Of a DNA stretch of 64,000 bases, positions 27,225 through 36,662 are shown in pieces. The stretch's first letter is position 1. Each line of letters opens with the position of its first letter. The notes under the pieces were generated by a model. The model ran no database searches. It was not told where the DNA came from and worked only from the letters and a program-made list of their open reading frames with translations. A program made the position numbers and the translations under genes. This DNA is from Rhodovarius crocodyli (GTDB lineage: Bacteria; Pseudomonadota; Alphaproteobacteria; Acetobacterales; Acetobacteraceae): the NCBI RefSeq assembly GCF_004005855.1, contig NZ_SACL01000001.1:1116001-1180000 (forward strand), in the 5' to 3' direction.

Positions 27225-28157
27225 ATGAAAATCGTCGCGTGTAACAGCAACCGGCCTCTCGCCCAGGCCGTGGCCGACATCCTCGACCTTCCGCTGGTCA
27301 ATGCCTCCGTGAGGCGTTTCGCGGATATGGAGATCTTCGTGGAGTTCCACGAGAACATCCGCGGCGAGGACGTTTTCGTCATCCAGTCCACCAGCTTCCC
27401 GGCCAATGACCACCTGATGGAGCTGCTGATCACGATGGATGCGCTGCGCCGGTCCTCCGCGCGCCGCATCACCGCCGTGATCCCGTATTTCGGCTATGCC
27501 CGGCAGGACCGTAAGTCCGGCCCCCGCACGCCGATCAGCGCCAAGCTGGTGGCCAACCTGATCACCGAGGCGGGCGCCAACCGCGTTCTGACCATGGATC
27601 TGCACGCTGGCCAGATCCAGGGCTTCTTCGACATCCCGGTGGACAACCTGTACGCCGCGCCGCTGTTCGTGCGTGACATCCAGGAACGCTACAAGGGCCG
27701 CGACGTCATGGTCGTCAGCCCCGATGTCGGCGGCGTGGCCCGCGCCCGCGTCATCGCCAGCCGCATCCATTCCGACCTGGCCATCATCGACAAGCGCCGC
27801 CCGCAGGCCGGCGTGTCCGAGGTGATGAACGTGATCGGTGACGTGCGCGGCCGCGACTGCGTGCTGATCGACGACATCATCGACAGCGGCGGCACCCACT
27901 GCAACGCGGCCGAGGCGCTGATCAAGCACGGCGCGCGCAGCGTGTCCGCCTATGTCACGCACGGTGTGTTCTCCGGCGGTGCCGTGGCCCGCGTGGGCGC
28001 CGGCCCGATGGAAATGATGACGGTGACCGACAGCATCGCCGCCACCGAGGCCGTGCGCACGGCCCGCAACACCCGCCAGCTGCCCATCGCGCCGCTGCTG
28101 GCCGAAGCCATGCGCCGCATCAGCGTGGAAAGCTCCGTCAGCTCGCTGTTCGACTGA
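27225..28157 (+). CDS. prs: Ribose-phosphate pyrophosphokinase
   Basis: The 310-residue protein is a typical class I PRPP synthetase: [52 protein letters not shown] (ATP binding), [19 protein letters not shown] and the PRPP motif [20 protein letters not shown]. It makes PRPP from ribose 5-phosphate and ATP, feeding purine, pyrimidine, histidine and NAD synthesis; purA, hisZ and pyrE in this window depend on PRPP pathways. A GC-rich repeat element follows its stop. Confidence 0.96.
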   Translation: MKIVACNSNRPLAQAVADILDLPLVNASVRRFADMEIFVEFHENIRGEDVFVIQSTSFPANDHLMELLITMDALRRSSARRITAVIPYFGYARQDRKSGPRTPISAKLVANLITEAGANRVLTMDLHAGQIQGFFDIPVDNLYAAPLFVRDIQERYKGRDVMVVSPDVGGVARARVIASRIHSDLAIIDKRRPQAGVSEVMNVIGDVRGRDCVLIDDIIDSGGTHCNAAEALIKHGARSVSAYVTHGVFSGGAVARVGAGPMEMMTVTDSIAATEAVRTARNTRQLPIAPLLAEAMRRISVESSVSSLFD

Positions 28158-28588
28158 GGCGGGTGGGGGCGTTGCCCCCGGATCCCCACCAAGGGGCCCT
28201 GCCCCTTGGATCCCCGCCAGGACCGTAGCGGCCCTGGACCCCGGGCACTTGGCACTGAACCCTGCCAAGGTTTTTCTCATTGATATTTATAATGAAAATG
28301 GCGCCTTACCTGCGAAGGTAAGGCGCTAAACTGATTTCAGGCCCAGGAGATTTGACCTCCTGGTGGGGTTCCCAGGGGCAGGGCCCCTTGGTGGGGTCCA
28401 GGAGCAAAGCCCCTGTCTGTCTCGCCCCTGGGTGAGCATTCCCATTCACTTCCCAACAAAGCTATATTGACGCGCAGGTTCCGCCATGCCGAACTGCGTT
28501 CAGGCACGCGGCCCAAGACCGCGGCCCGCCATGAACCCCGGCCATTCCCGCCAGGCGCCCGACACGGTGCCGGACTGTGAAAGGGTAC
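28158..28588. repeat. GC-rich composite inverted-repeat element, copy 2, with flanking non-coding DNA
   Basis: No gene is seen in this 431-base gap. GC-rich arms at about 28162-28215 and 28360-28412 are inverted copies of each other (CCACCAAGGGGCCCTGCCCC against its complement). They flank an AT-rich middle containing a perfect 10-bp stem with a six-base loop (28301-28310/28317-28326, arm GCGCCTTACC). The arm sequence is shared with the elements at 4836-5101 and 30373-30475. From about 28440 the DNA becomes ordinary and should hold the promoter of the Bug-type gene; TATATT near 28462 is a possible -10 box. Confidence 0.7.
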
Positions 28589-29539
28589 ATGATGCTGCGC
28601 CGCCGCTCCTTGATGCTGTCCTCCCTGCTCGCCACGCCTGCCGTGGCGCAGCCTGCCTATCCCAGCCGAGCCGTCACCATCGTGGTGGGTTTTTCCGCCG
28701 GCGGCACCACCGATGCCACCGCCCGCCAGATCGCGGATTACGCGCAGGGCAAGCTGGGCGTGCCGGTGGTGGTCGAGAACCGGCCGGGCGCCGGCGCCAC
28801 CATCGCGGCCGACCGCGTGGCAAAATCCCGCCCCGACGGCTACACGCTGACCATCACCAGCGTCAGCCCCTTCGTCATCGCGCCGCAGATCCAGCGCCAA
28901 CCCTATGACGCCATGAAGGACTTCACCTTCATCGGCCGCTACGCTGCCTCCCCCAGCCCGGCCTATGTGCTGACGGAAAGCCCGCTGGCCACCTGGCAGC
29001 ATGTGCTGGACTACGCGAAGGCCCACCCTGGCGACCTGAAATGGACGGTGGCCGCCCCGCGCGGTGCGGCCCACATCGCCACCCAGGCCGCCTTCACCCA
29101 TCTGGGGCTGGAGACCACCTTCGTGCCCTTCGGCAGCATGGCCGATGGCCTGACCTCCCTGTTGAACGGCACCGTCGACATGGCGGTGTCCACCGACTAC
29201 CCGAACCTGCTGGCCGCCGGCCGGGTGAAGCTGCTGGCCGAGATCGGCACCGAGCGCCTGCCGGGCATGGAGGCGCTGCCGACCTTCGGCGAGCTGGGAT
29301 ACCCGTTGTGCCTGTCCACCGCCTTTGGCTTGGGTGGTCCCGCCGGGCTGTCGCCCGAGATTGTCTCGACCTGGGAGAAGATCCTGGAGGAGGTAGTGCA
29401 GACGCCCGCCTGGAACACGCTGATGCAGCGCTTCTATTCCGTCTCTGCCTATGAAGGGTCCGCCGCCTATACCGCGCGGCTGCATCAGGAATACGCTGCC
29501 GCCGGCCCGCAGATCCGCCGCCTGAACCTGGCCCTGTGA
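28589..29539 (+). CDS. Bug/TTT-family tripartite tricarboxylate transporter substrate-binding protein
   Basis: The 316-residue protein has a signal peptide (MMLRRRSLMLSSLLATPAVAQ) and the Bug fold: YPSRAVTIVVGFSAGGTTDATARQIA, VENRPGAGATIAADRVAKSRPDGYTL, and a late GGPAGLSPEIVSTWEKILEE. Bug proteins bind carboxylates and other small organics in the periplasm. The TctA/TctB membrane subunits are not nearby, so it is an orphan receptor, as is frequent in Acetobacteraceae and Burkholderiales. A GTG at 28577 is an alternative start. The hydro-lyase gene follows 11 bases later with its own ribosome binding site. Confidence 0.9.
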   Translation: MMLRRRSLMLSSLLATPAVAQPAYPSRAVTIVVGFSAGGTTDATARQIADYAQGKLGVPVVVENRPGAGATIAADRVAKSRPDGYTLTITSVSPFVIAPQIQRQPYDAMKDFTFIGRYAASPSPAYVLTESPLATWQHVLDYAKAHPGDLKWTVAAPRGAAHIATQAAFTHLGLETTFVPFGSMADGLTSLLNGTVDMAVSTDYPNLLAAGRVKLLAEIGTERLPGMEALPTFGELGYPLCLSTAFGLGGPAGLSPEIVSTWEKILEEVVQTPAWNTLMQRFYSVSAYEGSAAYTARLHQEYAAAGPQIRRLNLAL

Positions 29540-29550
29540 AGGAGACCGCC

Positions 29551-30372
29551 ATGACCGTCCAGGAAAAGACCATCCAGCGCACGGACCTCGCGACCTGGGC
29601 ACCGCATGAGGTGCGCCAGGCGATCCGCGATCGCCGCTGGACCGGCACGACGCATGGCGCCGCGCGCGGCCGGCTGCAGGCTAATCTGGTGGTGCTGCCG
29701 CAGAAGTACGCCTTCGACTTCCTGCGCTTCTGCCTGCGCAACCCGCGCCCCTGCCCGGTGATCGACGTGACCGACCCCGGCAGTGCCGAGCCCACCGTGG
29801 CGGCGCCCGGCGCCGACCTGCGCACCGACCTCTCCTCCTATCGCGTCTATCGCAACGGGGAGCTGACGGACACGGTGCCCGACCTGCTGGACCTCTGGAC
29901 CGAGGACCATGTGGGCTTCCTGCTGGGCTGCAGCCTGTCCTTCGACGAGGCGCTGGACAGTGCCGGCATCCCGATGCCGCATCTGCGCGACACCACCAGC
30001 CGCGTCTCGACCTTCCGCTCCAACATCCCCTGCGTGCCGGCGGGCCCGTTCTCCGGCCCCATGGTGGTGACGATGCGCCCGGTGCCCACGAACATGGTGG
30101 TGCGCGCGGTGGAGGTGACCGGCCGCTACCCCCTGGCCCATGGCGCGCCGGTGCATATCGGGGATGCGGCCGATATCGGCATCACCGACCTGGAGAACCC
30201 GGAGTTCGTGACCGGCGACAGGCTGGGCGAGGGGCAGACATCGGTGTTCTGGGGCTGTGGGGTCACGCCGCAGGCTGTCGCGATGGCCGCGCGCATTCCG
30301 GAGATGTTCACGCACCATGCCGGGCATATGTTCGTGACGGATCTGGCGCTGGATGGGACGCCGAAGCCTTGA
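29551..30372 (+). CDS. Putative hydro-lyase (DUF1445 family)
   Basis: The 273-residue protein matches the DUF1445 putative hydro-lyase family, related to mammalian D-glutamate cyclase: GAARGRLQANLVVLPQKYAFDFLRFCLRNPRPCPVIDV, LLGCSLSFDEALDSAGIPM, SNIPCVPAGPFSGPMVVTMRP and the C-terminal FWGCGVTPQAVAM. It lies 11 bases after the Bug receptor gene with GGAG at 29541, so the receptor may supply its substrate. Activity on a hydroxy acid or lactam is an inference from the family; no specific substrate is known to me. Confidence 0.87.
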   Translation: MTVQEKTIQRTDLATWAPHEVRQAIRDRRWTGTTHGAARGRLQANLVVLPQKYAFDFLRFCLRNPRPCPVIDVTDPGSAEPTVAAPGADLRTDLSSYRVYRNGELTDTVPDLLDLWTEDHVGFLLGCSLSFDEALDSAGIPMPHLRDTTSRVSTFRSNIPCVPAGPFSGPMVVTMRPVPTNMVVRAVEVTGRYPLAHGAPVHIGDAADIGITDLENPEFVTGDRLGEGQTSVFWGCGVTPQAVAMAARIPEMFTHHAGHMFVTDLALDGTPKP

Positions 30373-30468
30373 GGACGCTTGTCAGGGGCTCTGCCCCCGA
30401 CACCTCCGCCAGTCGATCATATCTCCCAAAAGCCCTCCGGTGGGGGTCTCGGGGGCAAAGCCCCTGCG
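30373..30468. repeat. GC-rich composite inverted-repeat element, copy 3 (short)
   Basis: The gap between the convergent hydro-lyase and ArsC-like genes holds arms of the same GC-rich family. GGGGCTCTGCCCCCGACACC at about 30386-30405 is answered by its near complement at about 30441-30467, separated by a short less GC-rich spacer. The arms contain the GGGGC-TTTGC-GCCCC type of hairpin. It is shorter than copies 1 and 2 but has the same outward-in organisation, and probably ends transcription from both sides. Confidence 0.65.
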
Positions 30469-30813
30469 CTACAGAACCTCCCGCACCGCCTCCACCGGCC
30501 GCCCGATCCGCGCACCCTTCCCGGTGATCACCACCGGCCGTTCGATCAGCACCGGGTGCTGCACCATGGCATCCAGCGCGCGGTCATCCGGCAGGGCCGG
30601 GTCGCCCAGCCCCATCTCCGCATAGGGCGGCGCCTTCTTGCGCAGCAGCCCGCGCGCCGGGATGCCCAGCTGCTTCACCACCGCCGCGATCTCGGCCCGG
30701 CTGGGCGGGGTCTTCAGGTATTCCACGATCCGGGGCTCATGCCCCTCGGCCCGCAGCAGGTCCAGCACCTTGCGGGAGGTGGAGCACTGCGGGTTGTGCC
30801 AGATCGTGATCAT
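30469..30813 (-). CDS. ArsC/Spx-family protein (glutaredoxin-type arsenate reductase)
   Basis: The 114-residue protein starts [20 protein letters not shown], the ArsC active-site loop with Cys10. It continues with [22 protein letters not shown] and the C-terminal [22 protein letters not shown], where the Arg residues fit oxyanion binding. Glutaredoxin-coupled ArsC reduces arsenate to arsenite, but many chromosomal homologues (YffB/ArsC-like) are uncharacterised. No arsenic-resistance genes adjoin it; it overlaps lipB by four bases instead, so a true arsenate role is unproven. Confidence 0.85.
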   Translation of the reverse strand: MITIWHNPQCSTSRKVLDLLRAEGHEPRIVEYLKTPPSRAEIAAVVKQLGIPARGLLRKKAPPYAEMGLGDPALPDDRALDAMVQHPVLIERPVVITGKGARIGRPVEAVREVL

Positions 30814-31505
30814 CCGAAAACCTCCTCGAAGCTGGCCATCAGCGCCACGTCCAGCTCCTCCATCGTGACGGGAATGCCCAGGGCGTGCAGGGAGGTCACG
30901 CCGTGCTCCGCGATGCCGCAGGGCACGATGCCGCCGAAATGCGACAGGTCGGGCTCCAGGTTCAGCGCCAGGCCGTGCCAGGCCACCCAGCGCGTCACGC
31001 GCACGCCGATGGCGCCGATCTTCTCCTCCGCGCCGTCAGGCCGCACCACCCAGATGCCCACCCGGCCCTCACGCCGCTCCCCCCGCACGTTGAAGCGCCA
31101 CAGCGCGCGGATCATCCATTCCTCCAGCGCGTGGACATAGGCGCGCACGTCCCGGGCCGCGACATCGCCATGCGGGCGCGTCAGGTCCAGCATGGCATAG
31201 GCCACGCGCTGGCCGGGGCCGTGATAGGTCCATTTGCCGCCGCGCCCGGCAGGCACGGCGGGGAAGCGCGCGTCCTTCAGGTCCTCTGGCCGGGCGCTGG
31301 TGCCGGCGGTGTAGGTGGGCGGGTGTTCCACCAGCCAGACGCATTCGCCGGAGGTTCCGTCCCGGATCTCCTTCGCGCGGTGCTCCATCAGCCGTAGCGC
31401 GTCGGCATAGGGGGTCAGGCCGTCGGAGATGCTCCATTCCACCCCCGCGCGGGCGGTGCCGGGCGGAATGACGGAAGGCACGGCGATCAAGGGCGTATCG
31501 GGCAT
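30810..31505 (-). CDS. lipB: Lipoyl(octanoyl) transferase
   Basis: The 231-residue protein has LipB signatures: [16 protein letters not shown] near residue 50, [20 protein letters not shown] near 85, [21 protein letters not shown] with the catalytic Lys, and [14 protein letters not shown] with the acyl-carrying Cys. It moves octanoyl groups from acyl carrier protein to the lipoyl domains of 2-oxoacid dehydrogenases. The ATG at 31505 gives [16 protein letters not shown]; the ArsC-like gene overlaps its stop by four bases. A tRNA-Leu gene lies upstream on the other strand. Confidence 0.95.
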   Translation of the reverse strand: MPDTPLIAVPSVIPPGTARAGVEWSISDGLTPYADALRLMEHRAKEIRDGTSGECVWLVEHPPTYTAGTSARPEDLKDARFPAVPAGRGGKWTYHGPGQRVAYAMLDLTRPHGDVAARDVRAYVHALEEWMIRALWRFNVRGERREGRVGIWVVRPDGAEEKIGAIGVRVTRWVAWHGLALNLEPDLSHFGGIVPCGIAEHGVTSLHALGIPVTMEELDVALMASFEEVFG

Positions 31506-31578
31506 GATTTCCGCAAAATGGTGTGGCTGCCCCCCGGTTGTAAGCCGGCGCGGCTTGCGGTAGAAGCCCGTCACCTTT

Positions 31579-31661
31579 GCGGTCGTGGCGGAATGGTAGA
31601 CGCGCTAGCTTGAGGTGCTAGTGGGGGAAACCCCGTGGAAGTTCGAGTCTTCTCGTCCGCA
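31579..31661 (+). tRNA. tRNA-Leu (anticodon GAG)
   Basis: The sequence folds as a class II tRNA. The acceptor strands are 31579-31585 and 31654-31660, the D arm holds GGAATGGTAGA, and the anticodon stem CTAGC/GCTAG encloses loop TTGAGGT with GAG anticodon. A long variable arm (GGGG/CCCC) and T arm GGAAG-TTCGAGT-CTTCT follow, ending with discriminator A at 31661. CCA is not encoded. The acceptor stem has a T:T opposition at position 5:68 where a pair would be expected, which is unusual. It reads CUC (and CUU) leucine codons. Confidence 0.93.
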
Positions 31662-31802
31662 TTTTGCCCCCATCGCCCGGTAGCCCTCGGCCCGGACAGG
31701 TGCCTTTTCCCTTCACATCGCTGCCGCATTTAAGCCGGATTGCACGCTGCCTATATGCAGCCTTGCAGGGCCGGGCGCGTTCCCGGTCAAAGGGAGCTTA
31801 AC

Positions 31803-32015
31803 ATGCGCAAGATCATGCTGCTGCTGGTCAGCACCGCGGGCCTCGCGGGCTGCGCGGTCTATCCGGACGGAACCTATGGCCCCGCGCCCGTGGCGGTCGC
31901 GCCCGCGCCCGTCGTCGTGGCGCCCAGGCCCTATTATTACGGCGGCTATGGCTATGCCTATCCGCGCTACTACGGTGGCGGCGGCTACTACGGTCGCGGC
32001 TGGCGGCGCTGGTAG
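31803..32015 (+). CDS. Small Gly/Tyr-rich lipoprotein
   Basis: This 70-residue protein has a lipoprotein signal (MRKIMLLLVSTAGLAGC, lipobox LAGC). The short mature part holds an Ala/Pro/Val stretch followed by a tail dense in Gly and Tyr (YYYGGYGYAYPRYYGGGGYY). AGGGAG lies nine bases before the ATG. Similar Gly/Tyr- or Pro/Tyr-rich mini-lipoproteins occur at 60769-60960. I recognise no function; surface or envelope location is inferred from the lipobox. Confidence 0.7.
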   Translation: MRKIMLLLVSTAGLAGCAVYPDGTYGPAPVAVAPAPVVVAPRPYYYGGYGYAYPRYYGGGGYYGRGWRRW

Positions 32016-32019
32016 GCGC

Positions 32020-32592
32020 CTATCGCCGATAGAACGGCACCAGGCCCTGCACCCGCAGGGCGTGGTCCGCCGCGAACAGGTCGGCGTAGTGCAGCACATG
32101 GGCCTCGGCGCTGTCGTTATGGAACGGCGCGTCGGTGGCGTGGGTCGCCACAGTCTCGACCACGCGCTGGTCGAAGCCCAGCTCCCGCAGCAGCATGGCC
32201 CCCACCACGCCATGCGGCATGCGGTTGGCCAGTGAGGACTTCACCACCTTCTCCCCGTCCCTCGTGGCCAGCAGCGGCTTGTCCACGTCATGCAGGATCA
32301 GGATGGGCAGGATGATCTCGGGGTCGAGCGTGACACCCCAATCGGCCTCGGCGCGCGGGATCAGCGCGCGGCCGGCCAGCGTCACCTCATTCACATGCTT
32401 CGCCAGCGGATAGCCCGGCGCCTTGGCCGAGAACGGCACATCGCCGATCTCCGCCCAGTCTGAGCTGGTCCAGCTGGTGACCCAGGCGGTGACGACGCGA
32501 TCGGCCGTTTCGGGCCGCAGCCCGTCCAGGCCCTTCAGCCAGTCATGCACCGCCGCCCGCTGGGCGTTGCTGCCCTGGGTGACGGCATACAT
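32020..32592 (-). CDS. HD-domain hydrolase-like protein
   Basis: The 190-residue protein shows HD-superfamily metal-site features: KHVNEVTLAGRALI, then ILPILILHDVDKPLLA (HD pair), RMPHGVVGAMLLRELG and VATHATDAPFHND. Such proteins are metal-dependent phosphohydrolases acting on nucleotides or similar. It begins two bases after the argF stop on the same strand and so lies at the end of the arginine operon. Its ATG at 32592 gives MYAVTQGSNAQRAAV. The substrate is unknown. Confidence 0.75.
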   Translation of the reverse strand: MYAVTQGSNAQRAAVHDWLKGLDGLRPETADRVVTAWVTSWTSSDWAEIGDVPFSAKAPGYPLAKHVNEVTLAGRALIPRAEADWGVTLDPEIILPILILHDVDKPLLATRDGEKVVKSSLANRMPHGVVGAMLLRELGFDQRVVETVATHATDAPFHNDSAEAHVLHYADLFAADHALRVQGLVPFYRR

Positions 32593-32594
32593 CC

Positions 32595-33548
32595 TCAGGC
32601 CAGCCCCAGCGCCCACAGCAGCACGCCCTTCTGGGCATGCAGGCGGTTCTCGGCCTCGTCGAACACCACGCTCTGCGGGCCGTCGATCACCTCGTCGGTG
32701 ATCTCCTCGCCGCGATGGGCGGGCAGGCAATGCATGACGATGGCATCGGGGGCGGCGTGCTTCAGCAGCCCGGCATTCAGCTGATACGGCTTGAGCAGGT
32801 TGTGCCGGCTGCCCGGCTTGTCCTTCTCGTCGCTCATGGACACCCAGGTGTCCGTCACCAGGCACTTGGCGCCGCGGGCGGCCGCCACCGGGTCGTTCGT
32901 CAGCTCGATGCGCGCACCCTGGCCGCGCGCCCACTCGATCAGCTCGGCGGGGGGCGCCAGCGTGGCCGGGGTGGCGATGCGCAGGATGAAGTTGAAGCGC
33001 GCGGCGGCCTGGATGAAGCTCTGCGCCACGTTGTTGCCGTCACCGGTCCAGGCGATCACCTGGTTCTCGATGGGGCCCAGATGCTCCTCGAAGGTCATCA
33101 CATCGGCCATCAGCTGGCACGGGTGGCTGACATTGGTCAGCCCGTTGATGACCGGCACGGTGGCATGGGCCGCCAGCTCCCGGATCTTATCGACATCCGT
33201 CGTGCGCAGCATGATGGCGTCCACGAAGCGGGACAGCACGCGGGCGGTGTCCGCCGGCGTCTCGCCCCGGCCCAGCTGCATGTCGCGCGTGGTCAGGATG
33301 ATGGGCTCGCCGCCCAGCTGGCGGATGCCCACCTCGAAGCTGACGCGGGTGCGGGTGGAGGGGATCTCGAAGATCAGCGCGACGGTCTTGCCGGCCAGCG
33401 GCTTGTCGGCGAACTCGCCCTTCTTGGTGCGCTTGCCCAGCTCCAGCATGTGGCGCAGCGCGGGGCCGTCGATATCCATCAGTTCCAGGAAGTGCCGGGG
33501 GGCGGCGGGCCCCCCGGCGGTCGTGTCCTGCTTCAACGCAGCACTCAC
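32595..33548 (-). CDS. argF: Ornithine carbamoyltransferase
   Basis: The 317-residue protein has the diagnostic carbamoyl-phosphate motif STRTRVSFE (residues about 60-68) and the ornithine-side motif [11 protein letters not shown], together with [29 protein letters not shown]. It makes citrulline from ornithine and carbamoyl phosphate. Its start overlaps the argD stop by four bases, placing both in an arginine-biosynthesis operon that ends with the HD protein. Confidence 0.97.
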   Translation of the reverse strand: MSAALKQDTTAGGPAAPRHFLELMDIDGPALRHMLELGKRTKKGEFADKPLAGKTVALIFEIPSTRTRVSFEVGIRQLGGEPIILTTRDMQLGRGETPADTARVLSRFVDAIMLRTTDVDKIRELAAHATVPVINGLTNVSHPCQLMADVMTFEEHLGPIENQVIAWTGDGNNVAQSFIQAAARFNFILRIATPATLAPPAELIEWARGQGARIELTNDPVAAARGAKCLVTDTWVSMSDEKDKPGSRHNLLKPYQLNAGLLKHAAPDAIVMHCLPAHRGEEITDEVIDGPQSVVFDEAENRLHAQKGVLLWALGLA

Positions 33549-34747
33549 TTGGCAGCCACCTTGTTCAGGCTCGGGGTCAGGCGGCGGCAGGTGCGGTCGA
33601 GCAGCTCCAGCGCCTCCTCCACCTCGGCATCACGCACGATCAGCGCGGGCGCCAGGCGCAGCACGTTCATGCCGGCCGCGACCGTCAGCAGGCCCTCGGC
33701 CACGGCGGCAGCCTGGGCGTCGCCGTTGGTCACCTCGGGCTGCAGCTTCAGGCCCAGCAGCAGGCCCGCGCCCTGCACGCCCGACACCACGGTGGGGTGC
33801 TTCGCGGCAAGCGCCACGAGGCCGTCCCACAGCTTGCGGGCGATGCGGTCCACCTCGGCCAGGAAGCCGTCGGCCAGGATCACGTCCAGCACGGCGTTGC
33901 CCGCCGCGCAGGCCAGGGGCCCGCCGCCATAGGTGGTGCCGTGGGTGCCGGCCTTCAGGTGCTTGGCCACGGCTTCCTTGGCGAACACGGCGCCGAGCGG
34001 AAAGCCGCCGCCGATACCCTTGGCGGCCGACATCACGTCCGGCTCGATGCCGGCCCACTGGTGGGCCCACAGCTTGCCGGAACGCCCCATGCCGGTCTGC
34101 ACTTCATCGAGCGCGAGCAGCAGCCCGTACTCGTCGCAGACCTTCCGCAGGTCACGCAGGAAATCCAGGCTGGCGGGGCGCACGCCGCCCTCACCCTGGA
34201 TCGGCTCGATCATGATGCCCGCCGTGCCCGGCCCGATGGCCGCGCGCAGCGCGTTCATGTTGCCGAAGGGCACATGGCTGAAGCCCTGCACCGGCGGGCC
34301 GAAACCCGCCAGGTACTTCTCGTTGCCGGTGGCCGACAGCATGCCGAGGGTACGCCCGTGGAAGGCGCCCTCGAAGCAGATCATCTCATACCGCTCGGGC
34401 TGGCCGTTCTCGGCGTAGTACTTCCGCACGGCCTTCACCATGCCCTCGTTCGCCTCGGCGCCCGAGTTGCAGAAGAACACGGAATCCGCGAAGGACGCGG
34501 CCACGTGCCGCGCCGCCAGCTTCTCCGCCTGCGGCACGCGATACAGGTTCGAGACGTGCATCACCTGCGCCGCCTGTTCCTGAATGGCCTGCACCAGGTG
34601 CGGATGGGCATGCCCGATCGACGTGGTGGCAATGCCCGAGCCGAAGTCCAGGAATCGTCGCCCATCCTCGGTCCACAGCTGTGCACCCTGGCCCCGCACA
34701 AAGGCGAGGTCGGCACGGTTGTAGGTCGGCATCAAGGCGGGGATCAC
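33545..34747 (-). CDS. argD: Acetylornithine aminotransferase
   Basis: The 400-residue class III PLP aminotransferase shows [65 protein letters not shown] and the PLP-lysine segment [13 protein letters not shown]. It converts N-acetylglutamate semialdehyde to N-acetylornithine, two steps before ArgF acts. The GTG at 34747 (read as [16 protein letters not shown]) was chosen because this N terminus matches alphaproteobacterial ArgD; longer reading adds an Arg/Pro-rich lead without homology. Confidence 0.96.
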   Translation of the reverse strand: MIPALMPTYNRADLAFVRGQGAQLWTEDGRRFLDFGSGIATTSIGHAHPHLVQAIQEQAAQVMHVSNLYRVPQAEKLAARHVAASFADSVFFCNSGAEANEGMVKAVRKYYAENGQPERYEMICFEGAFHGRTLGMLSATGNEKYLAGFGPPVQGFSHVPFGNMNALRAAIGPGTAGIMIEPIQGEGGVRPASLDFLRDLRKVCDEYGLLLALDEVQTGMGRSGKLWAHQWAGIEPDVMSAAKGIGGGFPLGAVFAKEAVAKHLKAGTHGTTYGGGPLACAAGNAVLDVILADGFLAEVDRIARKLWDGLVALAAKHPTVVSGVQGAGLLLGLKLQPEVTNGDAQAAAVAEGLLTVAAGMNVLRLAPALIVRDAEVEEALELLDRTCRRLTPSLNKVAAK

Positions 34748-34893
34748 GTCTGGCTTCTCCCGAAGCATCCCGCGCGAAGGGCGGAAATCGCTGCTTCGGG
34801 GCGGGAAGCGGCCGAGAGTGGCGTAAAACGGACACTGAGTAAAGCTGAGGCACCCGCTTGCCGTGTGACGTTTCACGCGCAAGCATCCACACC

Positions 34894-35787
34894 ATGAAGC
34901 TGCCCGCCCATACCCGCTACGCGCACAGCGCGATCATCCACCGCGCGCCCTATTCCTGGCCCAACGGCGCCAACCTGGCCCTGCTGGTGGTCAACAACAT
35001 CGAGCATTTCGCCTTCCGCGCCGGGATGGGCAGCGACAACACCGGCCTCAGCCCCGTGCAGAACCAGCGCCCCTATGCCTGGCGCGACTACGGCAACCGC
35101 GTGGGCCTGTGGAACCTGCTGGACATGCTGGATGAACTGGCGATCCCCGCCGGGCACAACTGCAACTCCGCCGTGCTGGACCATTGCCCGGAGATCGCCC
35201 CCGCCCTGCTCGCGCGCGGCGACGAGATCATCGGCCACGGCCGCACCAACGCCGAACGCCAGGACATCATGTGGGAGGAAGATGAGCGCCGCCTCATCCT
35301 CGAATCCCGCGACGTGCTGGCGCGCCATAACGGGGGCAAACAGCCGCGCGGCTGGCTCGGCCCCTATATCGCGCAATCCGCCGTCACGCTGGACCTGCTG
35401 AAGGAGGCCGGCTTCACCTATGTCATGGACTGGCCGGTGGACGACCAGCCGATCTGGATGAACACACGGGACGGCGGGCGCATTCTGTCCGTGCCCTACT
35501 CCGTCGAGCTGAACGACAGCCCCGCCATGGTCGCCCGCCACCACACGGGCCGCGAATTCGCCCAGATGATCATCGACCAGTTCGACGAGATGCTGGTGCA
35601 GAGCGAAAAACGCCCCCTGGTGATGAGCGTGGTGCTGCACCCCTTCATCCTGGGCCAGCCGCACCGGCTGCGCCCGCTGCGCCAGGCGCTGCGCCACATC
35701 CTGGCCCACCGCGACCGGCTGTGGATCACCCGCCCCGGGGAGCTGACCGACTACATCGCCGGCATGCCCGAGGGAGTGATCCCATGA
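34894..35787 (+). CDS. Polysaccharide deacetylase-family protein (NodB/PuuE-like), first of a pair
   Basis: The 297-residue protein has NodB-fold marks. These are ALLVVNNIEHFAF near residue 30, GNRVGLWNLLDMLDELAIPAGHNCNSAVL, DEIIGHGRTNAERQDIM (metal-site region) and VLHPFILGQPHRL near 250. Such cofactor-poor hydrolases include chitin/peptidoglycan deacetylases and the non-classical allantoinase PuuE. No signal peptide is present, which favours a cytoplasmic amidohydrolase over a wall enzyme. It overlaps the second deacetylase gene by four bases. Substrate unknown. Confidence 0.85.
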   Translation: MKLPAHTRYAHSAIIHRAPYSWPNGANLALLVVNNIEHFAFRAGMGSDNTGLSPVQNQRPYAWRDYGNRVGLWNLLDMLDELAIPAGHNCNSAVLDHCPEIAPALLARGDEIIGHGRTNAERQDIMWEEDERRLILESRDVLARHNGGKQPRGWLGPYIAQSAVTLDLLKEAGFTYVMDWPVDDQPIWMNTRDGGRILSVPYSVELNDSPAMVARHHTGREFAQMIIDQFDEMLVQSEKRPLVMSVVLHPFILGQPHRLRPLRQALRHILAHRDRLWITRPGELTDYIAGMPEGVIP

Positions 35788-36662
35788 TCCGTGACTTCGA
35801 GGGCTATGGCCGCAACCCGCCCGACGCCCGCTGGCCCGGCGGCGCGCGGCTGGCGCTGAACTTCGTCATCAACCACGAGGAAGGCGGCGAGCGCAGCGTG
35901 CCCGACGGCGACCCCGTCTCGGAAACCGCGCTGACCGAGGGCAGCACCATCCCGCCCCAGGGCCGGGATTTGGGCGCGGAATCCATGTTCCAATACGGCA
36001 GCCGCGTGGGCTTCTGGCGGTTGTGGCGGCTGTTCCAGGAAGCCGGGCTGCCCTGCACCGTGTTTGCCGTGGCGCAATGCCTGCAACGCACCCCCCAGGC
36101 GGCCGCCGCCATCCGCGAGGCCGGCTGGGACGTCGCGGGCCACGGCCTGCGCTGGGAAAGCCACGCCGACATGGACGAGGCGACCGAGCGCCATAACCTG
36201 ACCGAAGCCACACGCATCATCGAGGAAACCACCGGCCAGCGCCCGCTCGGCTGGTACTGCCGCTATGCGCCCAGCCTGAACACGCGGCGCATCCTGGATG
36301 AGCTGGGCTACCTGTACGACAGCGACGCCTATGACGATGAGCTGCCCTATTGGGACCATCAGATCGGCAAGCCGCGCCTGGTGGTGCCCTATACGCTGGT
36401 GAACAACGACGTGCGCTTCCAGCGCGCTGCCCTGACGACCGGCGAGGAGTTCGAGCGCTACATCATGGGTGCCATCGAAATGGCGCTGCATGAGCCGGGG
36501 AGCCGCATGCTCTCGGTCGGGCTGCACAACCGCATCATCGGGCACCCGGCGCGCGCGATCGGGCTGAAGCGCATCCTGGCGCGGGTGCGCGCGATGCCTG
36601 ATATCTGGGTCTGCCGGCGCGTGGATATCGCGCGGCATTGGGAAAAGGAACATCCGCCGTGA
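35784..36662 (+). CDS. Polysaccharide deacetylase-family protein, PuuE-type allantoinase-like
   Basis: This 292-residue protein is closer to PuuE-type sequences: GYGRNPPDARWPGGARLALNFVINHEEGGERSVPDGD at the N terminus, FQYGSRVGFWRLWRLF, AGWDVAGHGLRWESHADM (metal-site His) and VGLHNRIIGHPARAIGLKRIL. PuuE hydrolyses allantoin to allantoate without the classical binuclear metal site. Whether that is the substrate here is not certain, because the downstream gene encodes a CitE-type lyase rather than allantoate enzymes. Overlaps of four bases link it to both neighbours. Confidence 0.87.
   Translation: MIRDFEGYGRNPPDARWPGGARLALNFVINHEEGGERSVPDGDPVSETALTEGSTIPPQGRDLGAESMFQYGSRVGFWRLWRLFQEAGLPCTVFAVAQCLQRTPQAAAAIREAGWDVAGHGLRWESHADMDEATERHNLTEATRIIEETTGQRPLGWYCRYAPSLNTRRILDELGYLYDSDAYDDELPYWDHQIGKPRLVVPYTLVNNDVRFQRAALTTGEEFERYIMGAIEMALHEPGSRMLSVGLHNRIIGHPARAIGLKRILARVRAMPDIWVCRRVDIARHWEKEHPP

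Noticed and set aside
30469-30813. Arsenic-resistance locus
   Set aside because: There is no arsR, arsB or acr3 gene nearby; the ArsC-like gene is coupled to lipB instead.
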